Source of the DNA: Clostridium pasteurianum BC1
GTDB lineage: Bacteria > Bacillota > Clostridia > Clostridiales > Clostridiaceae
Assembly (NCBI RefSeq): GCF_000389635.1
Contig: NC_021182.1
Span: 4,753,925-4,817,924, forward strand
DNA length: 64,000 nt
Direction: 5' to 3'
Shown here: positions 28,517 to 36,300 of the stretch, one piece after another
Position numbering within the stretch: position 1 is the first letter of the stretch
How the letters are laid out: each line of letters begins with the position of its first letter
Made by a program: the position numbers and the translations under genes
Notes under the pieces: model-generated
Database searches by the model: none
What the model saw: the letters and a program-made list of their open reading frames with translations, nothing else
Told to the model about the DNA's origin: nothing

Positions 28517-29371
28517 TCATTTCTTTTTCTTTTCATTTTGTTCTTGACATATTACCAAATTGCTTTCAATTTTACTTATCAAGTTCAAAAGCGCATCGTA
28601 TGCTATTTGAAAATTCTCTTCACCACCACCTGGTAAACTATTATTTAAATGAGGTTCTAAAGATATAAATCCGTTATAGTTACTTTTAGACAGATCGTTA
28701 AGTATATTAAAAAGTTCACCATTGCCTTGTCCTGCGGGAACAACTTCACCATCAAGATATACAGCATCTTTAATATGGAAGTACTCAATATAGGGCTTTA
28801 GCTTAAGGTAAGTCTTATATAAATCATGTTGGTTACATTGGACAAAATTTGCAGGATCAAATACTGCTCTTAATTTATCCGTCTTTAAATTTTGAAAAAT
28901 ATATAAACATCTGTCTAAGGTATCTCCAAAGATGTGCTTTTCATTTTCATGAAGCAGAACTATATCTGAGTTTTTCACATATTCTGTATACTTTGTAAGT
29001 TCTTCAATGACTTGATTCTTATAGTTGCCTGGAGTAGAGCCTTCATCAATATAAAATGAAAATATCCTTATATATTTCGTATTAAGGTATTCTGCTATTT
29101 CAACGGCCCTTTTGAATTTTTCAAGATGTGTCTTTAAATCACCTCTTATAGATATCTTTCCAATGGGAGAAGCTAGAGAAGATACTTTAATATTATAGTC
29201 ATCTAGAACTTTTTTAAATTCTTTAATGATGGAAGTATTGTATTCTAGAAGCTGAACATCTTCTACACTCCTTATTTCGATAAAATCAATATTAAATTTT
29301 TTTAATACCTTTAATTGATTACCAAGCTTTTGAGATATTTCATCTCCAAAAGCACTAAGTTTAAATTCCAT
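28517..29371 (-). CDS. Sugar phosphate isomerase/epimerase (AP endonuclease 2-like TIM barrel)
   Basis: 284 residues. The xylose-isomerase-like barrel is seen in FIEIRSVED, HENEKHIFGDTLDR, AVFDPANFVQ, YFHIKDAVY and FISLEPHLN, with metal-binding Glu, Asp and His residues at strand ends. The reaction is probably isomerisation or epimerisation of a keto-sugar acid. It is divergent from the AraC gene and, apart from the IS, would be the first gene of the uronate operon. Substrate is not known. Confidence 0.82.
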   Translation of the reverse strand: MEFKLSAFGDEISQKLGNQLKVLKKFNIDFIEIRSVEDVQLLEYNTSIIKEFKKVLDDYNIKVSSLASPIGKISIRGDLKTHLEKFKRAVEIAEYLNTKYIRIFSFYIDEGSTPGNYKNQVIEELTKYTEYVKNSDIVLLHENEKHIFGDTLDRCLYIFQNLKTDKLRAVFDPANFVQCNQHDLYKTYLKLKPYIEYFHIKDAVYLDGEVVPAGQGNGELFNILNDLSKSNYNGFISLEPHLNNSLPGGGEENFQIAYDALLNLISKIESNLVICQEQNEKKKK

Positions 29372-29536
29372 AACTATCCCTCCAAAACTTATTTAAGTAT
29401 TTTGCATTTACTGCCTTTAGTATATAATTATTTTATTATAATTTCATTACTATTATCGTTTTCATTTATATTTTTTTACATATATTGCTTTATTATTTAA
29501 CCATAATGTATAATATAATTATAGGAGGGATTAAAG

Positions 29537-30361
29537 ATGAATTCTGAATTTCTTGAAATAAATGAAAATGTATATATTTCTCGATCCAAGGATCAGTCAC
29601 CTTTTACTATGCATCATGTACATTATCATGACTGCTATGAAATAATCTTCTTTCTTTCAGGCAATGTTTCTTATTTTATAAAAGATAAAATTTATCCTAT
29701 CCAAAAATATGATTTAATATTTATATCACCATTTGATCTTCATAGAGTCACTAATACCGGGGGTAAATATTATGAAAGAATAGTTATAAATTTTAAAGAA
29801 AAATTTTTCAATAAGGCCTATATTAAGAATAGTATTTTAAAATTTTTTAATTCAAATATTAACAAAATTCCTATAACTAATAACGATGTAAGAAATATTT
29901 TTAATTCACTATGTTATGAAAAAAAAATTAACGATGTGTTTTCAGATATAAGAATCAACTTGCTTGTAGAAGAATTGCTTATTATACTTAACAGAGAAGT
30001 CAGGCATAACACTTTCCGACAGGATAACAATATAAAAGATGAAAAAGTATTATCAATTATTTCTTATATAAATGATAATTATATGAATGATATAACTCTA
30101 TCTTTGCTATCAGATAAATTTTATATAAGCCAATCTCATTTGGTACATCTATTTAAGAATATAGCAGGTTTCACTATAATGGATTATTTAAATAAAAAGA
30201 GAATTTCAGCAGCGCAGCAGATGCTTTCTAACAATAATTACAATATACGTTCTGTAGGTGAATTAGTTGGATATAATAATTTAACCAGTTTTAGCAGAAC
30301 CTTCAAAGCAATATCAGGTGTATCTCCTATGCAGTATAAAAAACAGCACAAAATTGAATAA
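29537..30361 (+). CDS. AraC-family transcriptional regulator
   Basis: 274 residues. A cupin-type sensing domain (HHVHYHDCYEIIFFLSGNVSYFI) precedes two helix-turn-helix motifs at about 175-270, ending in VGELVGYNNLTSFSRTFKAISGVSPMQYK, the AraC signature. It is divergent from the epimerase and uronate genes, so it is the likely activator, with a uronide or uronate as inducer. GGAGGGAT precedes ATG 29537. Confidence 0.92.
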   Translation: MNSEFLEINENVYISRSKDQSPFTMHHVHYHDCYEIIFFLSGNVSYFIKDKIYPIQKYDLIFISPFDLHRVTNTGGKYYERIVINFKEKFFNKAYIKNSILKFFNSNINKIPITNNDVRNIFNSLCYEKKINDVFSDIRINLLVEELLIILNREVRHNTFRQDNNIKDEKVLSIISYINDNYMNDITLSLLSDKFYISQSHLVHLFKNIAGFTIMDYLNKKRISAAQQMLSNNNYNIRSVGELVGYNNLTSFSRTFKAISGVSPMQYKKQHKIE

Positions 30362-30461
30362 ATTCAATAAAAAAACTGTCACTATCAGCAACAACTCACT
30401 TTAGTACTTCAACTAGCTATAATTAAAAGTATTATACAATTTTACTAGTTTGTTTTAAAAG

Positions 30462-30504
30462 CAATATGAACGAACCATCTTCCTCTGATGATCCGTTCAT
30501 ATTG
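30462..30504. terminator. Bidirectional terminator between AraC and thiamine-binding genes
   Basis: CAATATGAACG pairs exactly with CGTTCATATTG around a partly paired 21-nt loop between two convergent genes. T-runs are modest on both sides. Confidence 0.7.
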
Positions 30505-30546
30505 TAAATAGTAAAATTGAATACAAAAAATTTTATCTGATTAATC

Positions 30547-30849
30547 TTAATCCAATTTTTCTCTCACTGAATTTAACTTTTGATTCATAGAAGCCTCTTT
30601 ATCCCTTCTATCATCTATATTTATAGTAGTAAGAACTCTTTGAGCACCATTTTCAAAAGGTACTTCATGCATTTTTCTTATAACTTCTAAGACCACATCC
30701 AAATCGCCCTCAAAAACCGTTGCCATAGGTGTAAGCTCGTATTTAATACGCTTTTCATCCTTTAAAATTTTATGACAACCAGCTACATATTTACTTACAC
30801 TGGTAGAACCCGTTCCCAGTGGTACTATTGTTGCCTGTGCTATAGCCAT
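30547..30849 (-). CDS. MTH1187/YkoF-family thiamine-binding protein
   Basis: 100 residues of one ferredoxin-like domain: MAIAQATIVPLGTGSTSVSKYV, LTPMATVFEGDLDVVLEVI and RVLTTINIDDRRDKEASMNQKL, the pattern of the former DUF77 group, whose structures bind thiamine or a pyrimidine precursor. ATG 30849 has GGTGATTAAC upstream. It stands alone; no TPP riboswitch or thiamine transporter is adjacent. Confidence 0.85.
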   Translation of the reverse strand: MAIAQATIVPLGTGSTSVSKYVAGCHKILKDEKRIKYELTPMATVFEGDLDVVLEVIRKMHEVPFENGAQRVLTTINIDDRRDKEASMNQKLNSVREKLD

Positions 30850-30923
30850 GTTAATCACCAACCTTTAATAATTTAAATTTAATTGTACTTCAATTCATAA
30901 TTTAAGAAGATTGCAAACTAAAA

Positions 30924-30985
30924 TTGGGAAAAATTACACCCCAGGGATCAATTGCAAAGCGGTAAATTACACCCCTGAAATAGAT
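30924..30985 (-). repeat. Two copies of a CAGGGGTGTA / CTGGGGTGTA motif
   Basis: Read on the minus strand, CAGGGGTGTAAT and CTGGGGTGTAAT are separated by GCTTTGCAATTGATCC. Related sequence (CAGGGGTGTAGA and GCTTTGCAA) lies at 17185-17246. The first copy includes the stop codon of the 30967-31455 gene. Confidence 0.45.
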
Positions 30986-31455
30986 CTCAAATAAAATAAA
31001 TTTTCTTTTTTACTATCCTCATTTTCTGAAAATCTATCAATTGTCACATCATTATAATTCTTAGCTTCTATAATAATCTTATCTATAATCTTCTTATTAA
31101 ATCTAATCTGGTCTTCATATTTTATCTCTTTCATAATTGAATATTCTATATGAGCTGGAATATTGCCTACAATATACATTGGAAATAAATTTTCTATTCT
31201 TTTATTTATTAGAGCAAATTCATATACAGAAGCATCTATAATAGTTGTTCCCTGTACGTTAAAGCAGTGAGCATATTGCCTTTTATATCCGTTTACTTCT
31301 ACGAATATTAGTCCTTCTACGGCAGGAACATCCATTTCAAGTTCTCTACAGCATTCATAAATCAAATTAGCCGTCATTTTACTGCTATTCATTACCTGAT
31401 AATTTTTCATAATATACTTACATAGATTATGAAATAAGTTTATATCTTTATTCAT
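30967..31455 (-). CDS. Hypothetical protein with transglutaminase-like pattern
   Basis: About 162 residues; I do not recognise a named family. NLIYECCRELEM, then YKRQYAHCFNVQGTTIIDASVYEF, resembles the Cys ... His ... Asp order and the strand pattern of small transglutaminase/papain-like proteins (a His followed by a hydrophobic strand and an Asp in IIDAS). No signal peptide or membrane helix. ATG 31455 follows GGTGAT; two in-frame ATG codons up to 31467 are alternatives. It is monocistronic between tpx and the thiamine-binding gene. Confidence 0.6.
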   Translation of the reverse strand: MNKDINLFHNLCKYIMKNYQVMNSSKMTANLIYECCRELEMDVPAVEGLIFVEVNGYKRQYAHCFNVQGTTIIDASVYEFALINKRIENLFPMYIVGNIPAHIEYSIMKEIKYEDQIRFNKKIIDKIIIEAKNYNDVTIDRFSENEDSKKENLFYLRSISGV

Positions 31456-31540
31456 TTTCATCACCATATTTAAAATAACTCTTTAAATCACAATTGTAAA
31501 ATATGATTTACCCTGAACAATTAAAATTTATATATAAAAA

Positions 31541-31572
31541 TAAGAAGAACCTGCTATAAAAGGCTCTTCTTA
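31541..31572 (-). terminator. Terminator of tpx
   Basis: AAGAAGAGCC pairs with GGTTCTTCTT (one mismatch-containing stem) and is followed on the minus strand by ATTTTTATAT. Confidence 0.7.
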
Positions 31573-31634
31573 TTTCCTATAATTAAGATTATAACTTTTT
31601 ATAGAATAAACTTTCATTATAATATGTTTCTATA

Positions 31635-32129
31635 TTATTTAGCTTTTTTAGCTGCCTCTAATATTTCATCATAATTAGGATAATCTGTTATTTCACTTAA
31701 ATAATTTGCATAAGTAACTTTGTTGTCACTTCCTACAACAAAAGCTGTCCTTGCAAGAAGACCCAGTTCTTTAACATAAGTACCTGTATTTTCACCAAAA
31801 GTCCTATCTTTATAATCTGAAAGAGTAACTACTTTTTCAATGCCTTCTGCACCGCACCATCTTGCTAGAGCAAAAGGTAAATCCATAGATACAGTGTACA
31901 CAGTAACGCCTTCTATTTCAGCAGCCTTTTCATTAAAAGTTCTAACTTCAAGATCACATACTGGAGTATCCACAGAAGGAACAGTCAAAAATATTCTGAC
32001 CCCTTTAGTATCCTTTAATGAAATTGGTGCTAATGAATTATTAGCTGTAATAAAATCTGGGAACGTATCTCCCACCTTTACTTCTTTTCCTTGTAATGTA
32101 ACTTCATTTCCCTGAAAAGCAACTTTCAT
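31635..32129 (-). CDS. tpx: Thiol peroxidase
   Basis: 164 residues, the atypical 2-Cys peroxiredoxin Tpx: peroxidatic Cys58 in VPSVDTPVCDLEVRTF and resolving Cys92 in ALARWCGAEG, plus the ending motif YVKELGLLARTAFVV. It reduces hydrogen peroxide and alkyl hydroperoxides using thioredoxin, protecting an anaerobe during oxygen exposure. The start lacks a strong SD. A 7-7-7 inverted repeat 30 bp upstream may be an operator. Confidence 0.96.
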   Translation of the reverse strand: MKVAFQGNEVTLQGKEVKVGDTFPDFITANNSLAPISLKDTKGVRIFLTVPSVDTPVCDLEVRTFNEKAAEIEGVTVYTVSMDLPFALARWCGAEGIEKVVTLSDYKDRTFGENTGTYVKELGLLARTAFVVGSDNKVTYANYLSEITDYPNYDEILEAAKKAK

Positions 32130-32158
32130 ATACTTTAGCTTATTTATAGTTAGATTTT

Positions 32159-32179
32159 ATTATGTACCTATGACATAAT
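32159..32179. promoter_or_regulatory. Inverted repeat upstream of tpx
   Basis: ATTATGT, 7 bp, ACATAAT: a perfect dyad 30-50 bp before the tpx start, suited to a dimeric repressor. It is not a clear PerR or Rex box. The rest of the 351-bp gap up to 32480 is AT-rich and shows only the terminator at 32425-32453. Confidence 0.5.
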
Positions 32180-32424
32180 ACACTTTTAATAAATAAGCCT
32201 TTTCACCTCACTTTATATTTAATATTTAATATTAATTAATATTCTTTATCTAATACTAATTTTACTACACCTATTTAGATTTGTAAACCTAAAATACCAA
32301 TTTTATCAAATTATCTTTTATTTTCCCTTTTTATAGATTAAACTAATATATATTTTACTCATTTACGCTTTTTCAATTCATTATTTAATACATTTAAATA
32401 AGCAATGGCTATTAATTAAATAAA

Positions 32425-32453
32425 AATAGTTCCACTCTTAGAGCAGAACTATT
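32425..32453 (-). terminator. Terminator of the monooxygenase-like gene
   Basis: AATAGTTCTGCTCTAAGAG and its near-complement form a hairpin followed by TTTTTATTT on the minus strand, 28 nt after the stop codon. Confidence 0.75.
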
Positions 32454-32480
32454 AGAATCAATATACGTTAATTTAAAACA

Positions 32481-32768
32481 TTAAATAGCAAGATTATAAA
32501 TATTTATGTCTGTTTCTTTTTCTTGAAGCTTACCAAGCTCTGCAAATATTCTTACAAAATGTGGTGTCTTCATATGCTGGTCTAGAGCAGCTTGATCTTT
32601 CCACTCCTCTATAAAAGTTAATATTTGTGGATTGCTTGTATCCTGATATAAACCATAAGATATGTTTTCCTCTTCTTTTTTGCTTTCTTTAACCAATTCA
32701 GCAGCATATTCCTTAAACTTCTCCACTTCTCCTGCCTTCACATAACCTTTTGCTACAACTTTAATCAT
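32481..32768 (-). CDS. ABM/YgiN-type antibiotic biosynthesis monooxygenase-domain protein
   Basis: 95 residues of one dimeric alpha/beta-barrel domain: VVAKGYVKAGEVEKFKEYAAEL, SYGLYQDTSNPQILTFIEEWKDQAALDQHMKTPHF, the usual ABM pattern with the His of the active pocket. Members oxidise quinols or degrade heme, or act as small sensors; the role here is unknown. It is monocistronic, with a good terminator. Confidence 0.85.
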   Translation of the reverse strand: MIKVVAKGYVKAGEVEKFKEYAAELVKESKKEEENISYGLYQDTSNPQILTFIEEWKDQAALDQHMKTPHFVRIFAELGKLQEKETDINIYNLAI

Positions 32769-32976
32769 ATTATTCTCTTCCTTTCCCTTTAGGATTTTTT
32801 AAATAAATAACCACAATATGTACTTATCTATTTTCAGTTACCTTATTTACATTTACAATATATAATGATTATATTGCTAAAAAATCAAAAGTACAAGTTA
32901 TGATATATTTCATATTTGTAAACTATCCACATTACAAATGAATTATTATTCACAGTGTGGATTGTTTACTTAATCA

Positions 32977-33921
32977 TTAGTTCACAGGCCAGGAGGGTTC
33001 TTTACCACTTAAAATTTCCTGTATGCCTATAGCTGGATGCAGTGACATCCTCTTCATTGCCTCAACTGTATGAGCAGCCGTATGTGGTGTTACAATTACA
33101 TTTTCCAACTTGAAAACAGGATTATCTTTTGATGGTACTTCTCCTTCATATACATCAATAGCTGCACCTGCAATCTTATTATTTAAAAGTGCATCCACTA
33201 ATGCCTTATTATTCACAACTTCACCTCTAGCTGTATTTATAAGAAAAGCTTCTGGTTTCATAAGTGAAAGTTCTCTTTCCCCTATAAGTCCTTTTGTGGA
33301 TTCTGTAAGAGGTACATGTAGGCTTATAAAATGTGAATTTTTAAGAAGGTAGTCTAGGTTGTCCGTAAATTCTATATCTTCTGATTCTTTTATTCCATTA
33401 ATATGCCTTTTAAATTCTATTACCTTCATTCCAAATCCTTTTGATGCCTTAGTTGCTACCAGATTACCTATACTACCTGCGCCAATAATTCCAAGTACTT
33501 TTCCTTCAAGATCCATACTAAAACTGTCTCTTATGTGAAAATTCCCTTTTCTAAGTTCTCTATCGTATAGAAAAAATTTCTTTGCTAATGAGATAATAAG
33601 ACCCATTGTATATTCCGCCACTGTATTTTTGTTTGAATCTGGGGAATTTGTAACTCGTATACCACGCTTTGTGGCTTCCTCAACATCTATATTATCCACT
33701 CCTACACCATGTTTTGATATAATTTTAAGCTTTAACCCAGCATCTATAACCTTTGCTGTAATAGGAGCCATACGTACAAGTATGGCATCACAATCCTTAA
33801 CTTCTTTTATAAGATTTTCTTCTGATATACTTTCTGCTAATTTTATTTCATATCCAAACTTTTTAAGATAATCTTTTCCCTCTTTATCTATATCCTCAGT
33901 AATTAGAACTTTATAACCCAT
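32977..33921 (-). CDS. D-2-hydroxyacid dehydrogenase, phosphoglycerate dehydrogenase-like
   Basis: 314 residues with the NAD-binding GIIGAGSIGNLVATKA (about 142-157) and the catalytic set Arg in INTARGEVVN, Glu in IDVYEGEVP and His in TPHTAAHT. There is no ACT domain, unlike long SerA proteins. Substrates could be 3-phosphoglycerate or another 2-hydroxy acid; with no serC beside it, a catabolic or fermentation role is also possible. It is transcribed alone. Confidence 0.85.
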   Translation of the reverse strand: MGYKVLITEDIDKEGKDYLKKFGYEIKLAESISEENLIKEVKDCDAILVRMAPITAKVIDAGLKLKIISKHGVGVDNIDVEEATKRGIRVTNSPDSNKNTVAEYTMGLIISLAKKFFLYDRELRKGNFHIRDSFSMDLEGKVLGIIGAGSIGNLVATKASKGFGMKVIEFKRHINGIKESEDIEFTDNLDYLLKNSHFISLHVPLTESTKGLIGERELSLMKPEAFLINTARGEVVNNKALVDALLNNKIAGAAIDVYEGEVPSKDNPVFKLENVIVTPHTAAHTVEAMKRMSLHPAIGIQEILSGKEPSWPVN

Positions 33922-34103
33922 ATATAACGCCCCTTTTAAATTAGTAATTTTGTGTGAAATACTGTAAATTATATTGTTTTAATTATAATATTTACTTTTA
34001 CAAAAATAAAGTTTACTATTAACATCATAACATTATTTTATAATAGTATCATTTTGTTTCTCACTCTGTTATACTTATTTCCATGTTATAAATAATAGAA
34101 GAG

Positions 34104-34760
34104 GTGTTTTACATAAATATAAATTACAAAAATATAGAAAATAAATATGAAATTAAAGATAATGTAGCTCTAATATCTCTAATAAAAAAGGACGGTTCTG
34201 AACTTATAGCTAAGATAGATGCAGATGATATAGAAAAAGTCAAAAATATGGGTACTTGGTTTGCTGAGTGGCATAAAGACTTTAATAGCTACCTAGCTCA
34301 AAACATAGGCTCAACTAAAACTAATAAAAATTCTAAGCCAATAAAACAAAATCTACAAAGTATAATCTTAGATACTAGTCCTAAAACTCCCATTAAGCAT
34401 TTAAACGGTGATACTTTAGATAATAGAAAATGCAATCTAGAAATAGTTGAAAGAAACACTAAGAACGATTATGAAATTGTAGATAAAAAAACCATTGCTA
34501 TAATCTTAAGAGATAAGAATGGCAAAGCTTTTTCTAAGGCATTAATATCTAAAGAAGATTTACATACTGTAATCACTGATGATTATAGTTGGGTAAAATA
34601 TAAAAGTCACAATGATATTTGTGTAGTAGCTAATACTCCTAGTGGACGAATTTATCTAGATAGATTACTTATGAATCCTGATGATACTGAGACTATTCAT
34701 CACATTAATCTTAATCCATTAGATAATAGAAGAGTTAATTTGGAGAAAACATCACTATAA
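34104..34760 (+). CDS. HNH/AP2-like protein with internal duplication
   Basis: About 218 residues from the GTG at 34104. Two related halves can be seen: ISLIKKDGSELIAKIDADDIEKV...TPIKHLNGDTLDNRKCNLEIV and IAIILRDKNGKAFSKALISKEDL...ETIHHINLNPLDNRRVNLEK. Each ends with H-x-N-x-(N/D)xLDNRxxNLE, the core of HNH endonucleases linked to AP2-type DNA-binding segments in homing enzymes. The start is doubtful: AGAGGTG overlaps the GTG, and the codon properly spaced from it is ATA (34113). Isolated between two minus-strand genes; perhaps a domesticated mobile nuclease. Confidence 0.7.
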   Translation: MFYININYKNIENKYEIKDNVALISLIKKDGSELIAKIDADDIEKVKNMGTWFAEWHKDFNSYLAQNIGSTKTNKNSKPIKQNLQSIILDTSPKTPIKHLNGDTLDNRKCNLEIVERNTKNDYEIVDKKTIAIILRDKNGKAFSKALISKEDLHTVITDDYSWVKYKSHNDICVVANTPSGRIYLDRLLMNPDDTETIHHINLNPLDNRRVNLEKTSL

Positions 34761-34856
34761 CTCATAGAATATTAAAATAAAGGATTTAATACCGAAATTA
34801 ATTTTACCTTCAGTATTAAATCCTTTCTTAAATAATTAATATTTTATATAGCTCTA

Positions 34857-35822
34857 TTATTTTCCATCCGCTGGATCATATCCAACAACAGTCCATATTC
34901 CCGTATTATCCTGTCTCACAATTCGTTTTAGATAAACCCTTTTTATAGGAGTTTTACTCCCGCTTACTTCTGCCACTGCCTCTTTACCATTATTTTGTAT
35001 TATCTTTATATCCTCATATTTAATAGGATAATCCCCTTGAATTCCCTCTGGGGAAACCTTTAGGCTTACAAAAACCTGAGTTACAAAGGCAGGATCCAAT
35101 TTCCATGGTGAATGTCCCGAATCAACATTTTTCTGATCTCCTTCTTCTGCTGCTAAATCCACTGGGACTTCAACTTTAGGCTTTCCAAAATCTAATTGTT
35201 GTTTTCCATATGATAAATCCACGTTGCCATTGGTTAATTCTTTTATAAATAATGATAATTCTTCCAAAGGAACACTTCCAACTACGTCATATTCAATCTC
35301 ATCTTGTCTCCACCTTATTGAATCCATATCAGTTGTGCCCGCATAAGCTCCACCTCCCAAGAGAACACCTGCTTCACCTTCCTTTGGTGATTGAATTTCA
35401 GCTATGCTATTATTTATCTTTCCTAAAGCTGACATAGATGCTGGTTTAAATTCACCAAAGGCCCTTTCCTGTAAAATAGAAACCTTCTTTTGCTTGTCTT
35501 GAGAAGTATAGTCAATTTTAACTACTTTTTTGTCTTGGTTTACTGTTATATTTAATATAATTATTAATGCAACAGCTGCAGCAGATGCCAATCCAAAGAA
35601 CCATCCTTTTCTGGTTTTTTTCAAATCTTTCTTATTAAGTAAATGCTTATTAATATTAGAAGCTAATCTTTTTTCGTATTGCTCTTCTGGCAAAACCGGT
35701 TCCTTTAAACTCCGCACCAATCTTACAGTTTCAAGAAGTTCTTCCATATCTGATGTTTCCATTTCATTATCATGTTCTATGGGCATCTTATCTTGATTTA
35801 AGCTATCAATGTAATCTGACAA
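34857..35822 (-). CDS. Anti-sigma-factor-like single-pass membrane protein
   Basis: 321 residues. A cytoplasmic acidic N-terminus (about 1-75), one membrane helix (about 77-96, WFFGLASAAAVALIIILNI) and a long extracytoplasmic part of 220 residues. This topology is that of RsgI/RsiW-like anti-sigma factors, though no zinc-binding HxxxCxxC is seen in the N-terminus and no sigma gene is adjacent. The start is TTG 35822 with GGAGGT 9 nt upstream. The transcript would start opposite the asd leader. Function is tentative. Confidence 0.6.
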   Translation of the reverse strand: MSDYIDSLNQDKMPIEHDNEMETSDMEELLETVRLVRSLKEPVLPEEQYEKRLASNINKHLLNKKDLKKTRKGWFFGLASAAAVALIIILNITVNQDKKVVKIDYTSQDKQKKVSILQERAFGEFKPASMSALGKINNSIAEIQSPKEGEAGVLLGGGAYAGTTDMDSIRWRQDEIEYDVVGSVPLEELSLFIKELTNGNVDLSYGKQQLDFGKPKVEVPVDLAAEEGDQKNVDSGHSPWKLDPAFVTQVFVSLKVSPEGIQGDYPIKYEDIKIIQNNGKEAVAEVSGSKTPIKRVYLKRIVRQDNTGIWTVVGYDPADGK

Positions 35823-35982
35823 TTTTTTTCTACCTCCATCATAAGTTTAACTCCTTTTCTCCTAGTTAGGTATTTACAATAATAATGACGTTAAAGAGTT
35901 TCTATACGTTACATTGTTATTTTTAATTAAAAATTTAGTTTTAATTCTACATTTTGTAAAAATAAAATTTGCATAAATAATT

Positions 35983-36011
35983 GATTAATATTGATTTTTA
36001 GTGTACAATAG
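35983..36011 (+). promoter_or_regulatory. Promoter of the lysine riboswitch-asd transcript
   Basis: TTGATT (35983-35988), 17-bp spacer, TACAAT (36006-36011), placed about 25 bp before the first riboswitch stem. Confidence 0.7.
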
Positions 36012-36035
36012 AAATCACAATGTAAATATGAGATT

Positions 36036-36201
36036 TAGAGATAGAGGCGCGATGCTTAAGAGTACCCTTATGGAGGTAAGCACTATGAAGTATTGGGAAA
36101 GGAATCATCGCCGAAGTAAATGGCTATTGCTTTAACGCTATATTACTGGTTTTGCATATAATATATGTATGACTGTCACAATTTTTGTGGAGCGCTATCC
36201 T
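36036..36201 (+). ncRNA. Lysine riboswitch (L box)
   Basis: The conserved elements appear in order: AGATAGAGGCGCGAT, AGAGTA, GGAGGTAAGCACTATGAAG, GGGAAAGG, ATCGCCGAAG, then CTGTCAC and GTGGAGCGCTATC closing the first stem. It precedes a terminator hairpin and asd, so lysine binding should cause early termination and lower aspartate-semialdehyde dehydrogenase. Confidence 0.95.
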
Positions 36202-36237
36202 GAGCAAGTTTTATTCTTTTTTAATTTATATGAATAA

Positions 36238-36272
36238 ATAAGCCTTGGGTTTAGCCCTGGCTTTTATTTTTT
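36238..36272 (+). terminator. Riboswitch-controlled attenuator
   Basis: AAGCCTTGGG and CCCTGGCTT pair around TTTAG and are followed by TTATTTTTT, directly between the aptamer and the asd SD (GGAGGG). Confidence 0.9.
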
Positions 36273-36300
36273 AACAAAATTTATTCTGGAGGGATTTTTA

